Shown piece by piece: positions 57,051-64,000 of a DNA stretch of 64,000 nucleotides (positions are counted from its first letter, which is position 1; every line of letters begins with the position of its first letter). Below the pieces are notes generated by a model. That model made no database searches. It was not told where the DNA came from and was given only the letters and a program-made list of their open reading frames with translations. The position numbers were made by a program, and so were the translations under genes. The stretch comes from Larix kaempferi (lineage: Eukaryota; Streptophyta; Pinopsida; Pinales; Pinaceae), in assembly GCA_027924585.1 (NCBI GenBank), contig BSBM01000151.1:9023501-9087500 (forward strand), read 5' to 3'.

Positions 57051-59076
57051 GTACCTTAAAAAATACAATAAAAACATAAAAATCTTGTTAAGTGTTAGTT
57101 AGTAGTTCGTTGCATTTTATTTCTTGATCTTAGATCTAGTTTAAAGTTATAGTTTACATTTTGGATCTCATCATATTGAAAAAGCTTGCTTCCAAAAGAT
57201 AGTTGATTTTTTATATTTCTAGATCTATTTAGTTTTACTTTTATTGCTTTATCTAATGCTTAACGGGTGCTTTTGAAGTGATCTATCTTGTGTAGATACT
57301 TGGAGGAAGAGAGAACCAAAAAGAAGATCTAAGCTTGAAGAGAAGATTCAAAGAAGGAAATATTCGAAGATTGAACCAAGAAGAAGAACCAAACCATGAA
57401 TGTCATTTGAAACAAATTACTATCCTTTGTAAAAGCCCTTAAGGGCTTCTAAGTTTGATTTTTTCATTTTAGTTTCCAAAGTCCTTTCAAGGGTTTCATT
57501 CCCAAAGGCACTTGTAACCGTTTAATAAAAAGCCCAAGTGGGATAAGGCCTCCCACATTTTGGTTCTTCTTCCCCATTTGGGGAAGAGTGTTTTGTGCAT
57601 GCTTAGTTAGATTTGCTTCAAGTTTCTAGAATAAGTTTCATTTTTGTACTTGGAGTATATTTTATTTCAAGTCTTGACCTGAGAAGCCTCTTGGGATTTG
57701 ATCCCAAGTGCCGCATTAACACTGCGTGCTGCTTCTCTTTCCCCACCGTGTACTGCGTAGGACCGACTAAGCTAGAAGTTTCACGAGCGGTGTGCAGAAG
57801 TCACTTTGACTTCAGTTATTAGATTAGTCTCTGTTGTGGTAGAACACTAGTTTCATTTGCAAGTATTTCTTTTATCTGCTATATCATTGTCTTTCATCAT
57901 TTTACAATCATTTTGAGCTATCACTTGGTTTATGCTTATTTATCTGCTTGTCTTATAAAATAAACCAAAGTCTCTTGAACTTGCAATAACCCAAGTCAAG
58001 AGCACTCTCTGTCGAAGAGCATTCCCACTGCATATCCTTGCATCAAGCATATAGATTAGCTAAGTCTCTTGAACTTCCGTCTTAAGATGAGGTCAAGAGT
58101 GCTCTCTGTCGGAGAGTTGAATTGCGTGCTCTCAATAATAAAAAAATTCCAACTCACACCCCCTTTAATAATTTATCTTTGTTGCTATCCAACATCAGTA
58201 TGCTCTGCCAACCCTAAAAGGTTGGGCTAGTACTCAGAAAGGTGTTGGATTTGTTAATTTTTGATAACATAATAAAATTTTCACCCCACAACCAACGAAC
58301 CGACGTTGATCATACGAGAAATACTTCAAGTGGTAGGCAAAGTTCCTAAACCTGGTGGGGCCGGAAACATATTGTTGTCTTAGACTTCGAGGGTGGTTAA
58401 ATCATTGGACACCTACCCTTTTGATAATTGGACGGTTCGTCTTACCACCAGAGGGGAAGCCATTGAAGATATACTTTTCCGGTTGGACGCTTTATCCTTG
58501 CTTTGTTAGCCCTAATAATCAAGATCATTAAAATTTTCAATAAACCAAGATAATTTGCAAAACGATCTCACAAACGTTACCACTTTGAACTCTTGTATCA
58601 AGCAACCCAAGCACTCATGACTGTCTTTGACTCCATAAGGCACTGGTCCTTGTCATCATTTTCATTTGCTTTTTTATCTATTTGGAGCATTTACATTATC
58701 ATGGTTGCTTTGCTTTAATTTATCAAGTGGTTGTTTCTTCAATCTTATAATCTTGTTTCGCAACGTGGATTGCTTGTTATCTTGCGTTTATTTCATCTCA
58801 AACTGTGATCATCATCATTAAAAAACTCCTAAACAACACCCATCCGCATCACCACACAAAAACACTAAAAAACACAGAGCCATAGACAACTCTTTGTGTA
58901 GGGACTACCCCCCTTGGCTTCGTTAGGAGTTAGCCTAAACAGAGGAGTTGAGATTTAGGTGACAGTACCTAGCTCATTGCTTGCCCCCAAGGCCACACCT
59001 CTCCCCACTTCCAGTGAGGGAGACAACTTTCGAAAGATTTCCGCTACTAGTGTGCATCTCAGCGGACAACACACTG

Positions 59077-59342
59077 AAACACTGCTGCTGATACTCTGGG
59101 AACTGCACTACTCTGTATGGAATAAAAGGTCATCTCGGTCATCAAATCTGAGGTCAAGAGGCTCAATCGTGGCATAAGGTCTACTACATGTCTGATCTGG
59201 GGTTGCTCTGATGTGTAAGTGGTCATAAGTAACACTACTCATCATAGCTGATCTCACTGAAACTGTGTAAAGCCAAAGCTCAAAAATATATACTGAACTT
59301 CTCTGCAATCATGGTAGCCCGACTACTATGGATGTGATAACA
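59077..59342 (-). mobile_element. family A LTR sense 5' end, last part of the 46903 copy
   Basis: It ends with the palindrome-bearing terminus GTAGCCCGACTAC...GATGTGATAACA at 59342. The bases outside (GTACC) do not match the left flank AGATC at 46898-46902, so the two ends may not be one original insertion. Confidence 0.6.
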
Positions 59343-59652
59343 GTACCCTCAATGGATAAATATGCAAAAAAATATGTAGCAAAGCACCTGAAAAGTGAGA
59401 TGTTGCCACATATGCAATAGTGCCATAAAATGTATGAACTCATCAATGGAACATTCCAAATATGTGAACATTGTTTTACACGTGAAAGAAAAGGTACTAA
59501 CATTGATCTCCATCACTATCTTTCCCATGCATGATAAACAAGGTGATGCTCGTACCAAGCTCCTAAAATTCACATCTGCTGGTATAGTGCATCTAAAAAG
59601 AATGCCTCTGAAAAAATGAACTTGCATTTTAAGGTGGTAACATGTTGGACAT
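59343..59652. other. unassigned intron sequence
   Basis: 310 bp of unique-looking sequence without ORF or repeat. Confidence 0.5.
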
Positions 59653-61792
59653 TGTAATGTCCCTTTTTTGAAATTTATTAAAATGGTGAAATTTTCAACT
59701 TTTTCCACTAGTTCGACCTTTGACTAGTATTGGTCTCTTGGTCTCCAAATGACTCCAAATGCTCCCAAATTGTTACCAAAGGTGTATGGATGATATTAGA
59801 ACATAATTATGAGGTTCAGGGATGCTTTAGATTCTTCAAGAGGCTTCTGCAACTTTCCTTTAAGTTCTGGCCAAAGAATGTAGTTTGACTAGCAATTTCT
59901 CTTTGACTAGTATTGGTCTCTTGGTCTCCAAATGACTCCAAATGCTTGTAGAATGGGTTTGAAAGTATTTGAGAGGTATTAAGACATATAACAGAGGCTG
60001 ATGGATGCTTAAAAACCCTTAAAACACTTATGCAACATTGATTTACAATCTGGATAGAGTAGGGAAGATTACTAGTAATTTCGAGCTTCAAATCCCCCAA
60101 GGGTAGTGGACAAAGATGGCTTCCCAAATGCTGTTAAGCCCTTCCAAATTTCTGAACAGGGGTATGGTACTGATAAGTGGCTTTAATGAGCTCCCCAATG
60201 TATCCTTAATTAGTTCTTATGGCCTTCTGCAACTCCTTAAAATCATATGTTTATATGCAAGATTTCACATAGGGGGAAAAGCTAGTTATTTTCACCATGA
60301 CTTATGAAATTCGAATTTTAGGTGCCAAGGGCTTATGCTCTGTTAATGAAACTTATTTAAAACTTTAATAACACTCCATACATCAACAAAAGCACAGAGA
60401 ATAACTGATATAACTCGAAATAGTGTCTCTTCAAACTCCAACAACAAGATCTAGGGGAAATGGTATCATTTATGCATTGTTTGGTATTTTTACATAACTC
60501 CACTTAGTATTTCGACCTGAGAGTCTCATGAGTAGTAAAAATAGAGTATATATATCATATTACAAAGATATGGGGCCTCAAGAGCTATCCCAAAGAGTTC
60601 ATCACCTCAACAAGTGCATCTCTCCTCAAGGAGCAAGAATATGCCAAGAAATAGAAGAATGGTTATAGAAGCAAGCTGAAATAGATGTGATCATGAGCTT
60701 CCCTGTAGCTTCAACTTGTAACAAAAGACTCCATTAAAGCTCCAAATGAAAGGTTTGAATGGCCTTTCCAATTACCAACTAGGATGGGAATCTTTCACCC
60801 TCGAAATTGGTGCTAAGGCAAGTAGAGTAGCACTCCACTAGCTCTCCTCTCCTAAATGCAAAATGCAAATTCTAAAATGATCAAAAGCTACCATCCTTCT
60901 TTGTTATTATATTTTATAAACTTCTAAGGTCCTCCATGGGTCAAATTCCTCCCAAGAGCTTCTTGCCAACTCAAGTTGGGAAGAGATTCCCAAGTATGAC
61001 ACTTGTCCTTCCAATTCTAGCCCTCTCTTTCTCCAAATTCGAATTGGTGTCTCTTTGGCTGCCCTAACTCACTTGAGCGCCCTCTTGGAGGCTATTTTTA
61101 GCCCTGACATGTCATATATGTCAGATGTCAGCCCTCAGGTCTGATTTGTGTCATAGGTGTCATAGAATCTTCATCATTGTTGTCATAGAGCTAGGGAATC
61201 TAGTCCAAGTGTCTCACTAGCTCCAAAATGCCTCTTCCTCTTCCATGGGAGTTACTCTTCCACTCCAATTCGACCTTAATTGATTCATGCCAAGTATATT
61301 GACCTTTCAACTCATCCCAAGAACCTTGGGCTTCTTATGGATTCGAAATGACAAGACGAGGATGCCATGTGGCATAGAAAATCTAGGTTGTGTGGGTCCT
61401 ACATTCTCCATGTGTCTTCATGATCAATTGCCACTTTGATTTTCCCTTGTATTTATTTATTTAGCTCCTTTATTAAATATTTATGCCATTCTATGTTCAA
61501 ACATCATTTATTATCCCCTTTATTTCAAATCCCAAAGCTTCCACCCCCAACCTAGGGAACTAGTAATTTTCCTCCATGGCAGTTCATTTGGATGTATATA
61601 TTACAACTTTGAATTGAGAATTTCTCTTAATGTGACCCACTTTGTCCATTTGGACCTAATTTCACATTATTACTAACTTGGACTTCATTCTTGGCATTTA
61701 TTTGACCCTTAGCATCAATTTGACAAACTCTCATGAGTATGGCCAAGGGGATTAGGCCATTGTGACCCAATGCAAAATTTTGGTACATGACA
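59653..61792. mobile_element. 2.14-kb solo-LTR-like element
   Basis: It starts TGTAATGTCCC and ends GGTACATGACA, flanked by GACAT at 59648-59652 and 61793-61797. TG...CA ends and a 5-bp duplication indicate an LTR. There is no coding or second LTR inside. The strand is not decided. Confidence 0.75.
59718..60240. repeat. ~183-bp tandem repeat inside the 2.14-kb LTR
   Basis: CTTTGACTAGTATTGGTCTC with the following CCAAATGACTCCAAATGC occurs at 59718 and 59901, period 183. A weaker third unit follows to about 60240, with shared words such as 'ctgcaact' and 'atggatg'. Confidence 0.7.
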
Positions 61793-61797
61793 GACAT

Positions 61798-62366
61798 TGA
61801 TAAAATTATTTTATTCTATCTTATCTACTCAAATCCTCCAAACTTAAAATATCGACTTGACTAACTTTTATATTTGAGTGGGCAAGGAAGTAGTTATGTA
61901 AATGTCATGATAGCTTGGAAAGGTAGTTCATTCGATGAACAGCAGGTTGATTGAACCTTCATCGAGTTAATACATGTGGTTGACACAGACTTATAACCAA
62001 GGTTGATGCTGACTTACAACTGAGGTCGACACCCATTGAGAAGCATGGTTGATGTCGAATTACTTCAGTGGCCAACACCAACTTACAAACTGATAGACAG
62101 AAAGTTCGAAGTAGACTTCAAACACGTCTTTGACATGCAACCTCAGTGGATTTCCACTGGATCAAAAAGCACAAAGATCCACTAGATATCTGCCAAGAAC
62201 ACTTGTCAATGGAGTTTTGGAAACTGATAACTGTTTCTGATGAAATTGCTTTCTTTATTTCTGAAATGATAATCAAATTGTTTGTTTCATAATACTACTT
62301 GCCCTTTGAGGCATGATTTGCACAATGTATTGATGGATATTAAATATGAGCCAATCTAGTTTGCAG
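61798..62366. other. intron sequence before exon e
   Basis: No feature was recognised apart from the splice acceptor (ctagtttgcag) at its end. Confidence 0.5.
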
Positions 62367-62606
62367 GCAGCATCACTATTGGGATCAGCATCAGTAACAG
62401 TTCAGGTTATTTTACTTGCATTGTCACTTGCACCTTCTATACCCGTTTTCAACAAGATGAAAAGCAATTCAGATGCTGGTCAACTGGATGAGTATAAATC
62501 TAGTACAGAAAGTGGAACCCCTTCTCAATTTGTTCTGGACAGCCAAGTTTTCTGGGTCATTACATGTGTTCGCCTTATAGCAATGCCTGTTGCAGGTTTA
62601 CTTCTA
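62367..62606 (+). CDS. PILS/auxin efflux carrier-like gene, exon e
   Basis: 80 codons lie between the acceptor agtttgcag and the donor cta|gtaaag, phase 0 at both ends. It encodes a helix (AASLLGSASVTVQVILLALS), a hydrophilic loop of about 40 residues rich in Ser, Asp and Lys, then VFWVITCVRLIAMPVAGLLL. The CVR-x-IAMP-x-x-G pattern is a hallmark of the penultimate helices of PILS proteins and identifies the family. An in-frame ATG at 62346 lies in the intron and is not needed. Reading past the donor gives an alternative end at 62696. Confidence 0.82.
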
Positions 62607-62807
62607 GTAAAGGCAAGCTATTCATTTTTCATTGCTCTTATCAGGATCAACACAATTTCACACTTTATTTCGATTAGCAGCCATATTGAAGTTTAGAAAA
62701 TTTTCGTCTGTAATTGTTTTCACATGTTTAAGCTTTTGGGTACTAAATATGAGTTTGTATGTTAATTCTTTACTCTGATATTTGCTGTTGTTTGTGATAT
62801 AGTGCAG

Positions 62808-62864
62808 ATATTACATGGAGCTGACATATTGCCTTCCAATCCAGTCTGTATCTTGACAATCTTG
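62808..62864 (+). CDS. PILS/auxin efflux carrier-like gene, exon f
   Basis: 19 codons lie between the acceptor atagtgcag and the donor ttg|gttagt, phase 0 at both ends. It reads ILHGADILPSNPVCILTIL, matching the family's G-x-LP-x-(D/N)P loop and the start of the next helix. The expected following exon with the PPA/PSA helix was not found before 64000, so the gene continues beyond the window. Confidence 0.72.
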
Positions 62865-64000
62865 GTTAGTGAGAAAATCAACTATATTGTAATGTGTACT
62901 TCAGGTTTGATTTAAGTGCTTTACGTGTATCATGTATGTGGTAATTCACAATTTCACACTGAATAAAAATCACAAGATGCCTTTTATTATGGGTTCATTG
63001 AATGAATGTTTATTCTGGATTTAAGTGGCTAGGAATTTAAGTAGAAAAATGTATGTGTCTGAGTCAGGAAAAATTAAGAAATTTTCAAATTCTAATGATA
63101 TCTTTTATTCTTGAGGTTGAAATGTAACATGATCCAGTTAATGGCTGTATCAGACAATTTCAAACCTATTATTTATTCTCTTGATTAAATAGTACAATGT
63201 TATGGAGGAAACAGTCACTTGTTTCCTTCTAGAGGAAGAGGACTCATTGGGCTACCCACTATATCTCTCCTGCCTGAATTTTGAACTCACTGTTATATAA
63301 CTTAATCGTGATATTAGCTGCAGCTTTGATCATTGATTTTCATTAAAAAAATGCAGATAGAAGGTGGTTTCTGAGGAATTGATAAATAGTGAAAGAAGAA
63401 ATTGTAGCAATGTCCAGAAATAACCATAAGCGAAAAATGAGGCTGTTTTCTACCCAAGTCTTTGCCTTGTCAACCACTGAAATAAATTTTCCGTATTCTG
63501 CCTGTTACGTCTCATGTTGCATATAGATAACTCTTGTGATTTCTATCGCAAGATATGATTTGCAGCATAGTACAGTTACAGCATGTTATTACATTGTTAT
63601 TTTTGTCACATCGCTTGTGAAATTTTTTCACAAGTATTGAGCTTGCAGGATTTCATGGCTAGATAGTTGGATGGGAAGGTGATACACTTGTCTCCTTGCT
63701 TGGAGATGTTGCTGAGTCATGGTTGAGTGGTGGCTGGTGGTGCGAGGGTGATGTGTTTTCATGCCTTCTTGGTGCTCATTGGTGAGTATGGTGTGCTTGA
63801 ATAGTAAAATTGCCCATAAGATGATGCACTTCCTCTTAATTGATGATTAAAAGGATGTATGGCTAAGGTATTGTTACCCCTCATATTGTATGAGGAGTAA
63901 ACGTGTGATTTTTATCACATTGATGGGGACTTGTAGCTAGTACATTTGGAGCATTGGATTGACTTTGGGGGATAATTCTTCATGGAGCCTTTCACTTCTT
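62865..64000. other. intron sequence after exon f
   Basis: No further exon or repeat could be supported. The sequence is AT-rich and looks unique. ORFs are shorter than 60 codons. Confidence 0.45.

Larger units (their letters stand above)
54462..59071 (+). mobile_element. family B solo-LTR-like element, complete, 4.6 kb
   Basis: It begins TGTTACCAACATATT and ends TCAGCGGACAACA, flanked by CACTG at 54457-54461 and 59072-59076. The family A host resumes in register on both sides. TATAAAA lies at 56186-56192. The interior has no retroelement protein. The 214-codon ORF at 56415-57059 is a by-product of a pyrimidine-rich tract. The 3' part shares blocks with 10782-11960 and 14080-14308. It is probably a very long solo LTR of a gypsy-type element. 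Confidence 0.75.
19672..62366 (+). other. giant (~42.7 kb) intron of the PILS-like gene
   Basis: The donor gct|gtaaga at 19672 and the acceptor tagtttgcag at 62366 bound this segment. The flanking exons join in phase 0 and together rebuild the family's conserved helix. Nearly the whole length is nested retrotransposons and one DNA transposon, listed separately. Introns of this size packed with LTR elements are known from conifers. The alternative, that the two exon groups are two broken gene copies, is less likely because the exon content is consecutive and non-overlapping. Confidence 0.7.

Noticed and set aside
56415-57059. 214-codon ORF in the family B element
   Set aside because: Dominated by Leu, Ser, Pro and Phe from a pyrimidine tract; no domain, lies inside a non-coding LTR.
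1-64000. CRISPR arrays, prokaryotic operons, tRNA or rRNA genes
   Set aside because: No regular spacer-repeat pattern, no Shine-Dalgarno-linked gene strings, and no cloverleaf or rRNA sequence was recognised. tRNA-like matches are only retroelement primer sites.

Overview
The window looks like nuclear DNA of a seed plant with a very large, retrotransposon-rich genome. A conifer or other gymnosperm is the most likely source, but that is inference from the architecture and no species is claimed. It is AT-rich, gene-poor and built almost entirely of nested plant transposable elements. Only one host gene can be supported. It is a plus-strand gene of the auxin efflux carrier / PIN-LIKES (PILS) membrane-transporter family. 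Three ordinary exons and a probable 15-nt microexon lie at 18776-19671 and two more exons at 62367-62864. All phases agree across the joins, so the gene appears to be split by an intron of about 42.7 kb (19672-62366). Earlier and later exons are probably outside the window.

The intron and the 18.7 kb upstream are a mosaic of insertions. The dominant component, called family A here, is a non-coding LTR-type repeat of about 4.5 kb. Its ends are TGTTATCACA and TGTGATAACA, it makes 5-bp target duplications, and it has a conserved internal TATA box. Three copies can be bounded end to end: 2270-9717 (split by a later insertion), 42378-46849 and 47143-51690. Many partial copies in both orientations fill the rest. 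A second family, B, has ends TGTTAC and GGACAACA. It is represented by a 4.6-kb copy at 54462-59071, a 2.96-kb relative at 5757-8720 carrying broken pieces of host genes (one recognisable as the RRM of an RBM22/MAC5-type CCCH splicing factor), and fragments at 10782-14308. A 2.14-kb solo-LTR-like element lies at 59653-61792.

The coding elements are mostly defective but informative. A Ty3/gypsy element at 27089-31321 has 385-bp LTRs differing at one base and an uninterrupted 889-codon frame, yet lacks reverse transcriptase and the integrase core. An older Ty1/copia element at 20367-23867 encodes only gag and protease and is broken by five TAG stops. A second Ty1/copia remnant (24664-26005) has a five-unit tandem array of about 91 bp. 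A hAT-type DNA transposon at 36958-42299 keeps its 8-bp duplication and a transposase frame (BED finger, DUF659, hATC) broken by only two nonsense codons.

The insertions nest: gypsy, hAT, copia and B elements sit inside A copies, and A copies sit inside other A copies. This gives a relative history of the growth of the PILS-like intron. No RNA genes, CRISPR arrays or prokaryotic features were seen.
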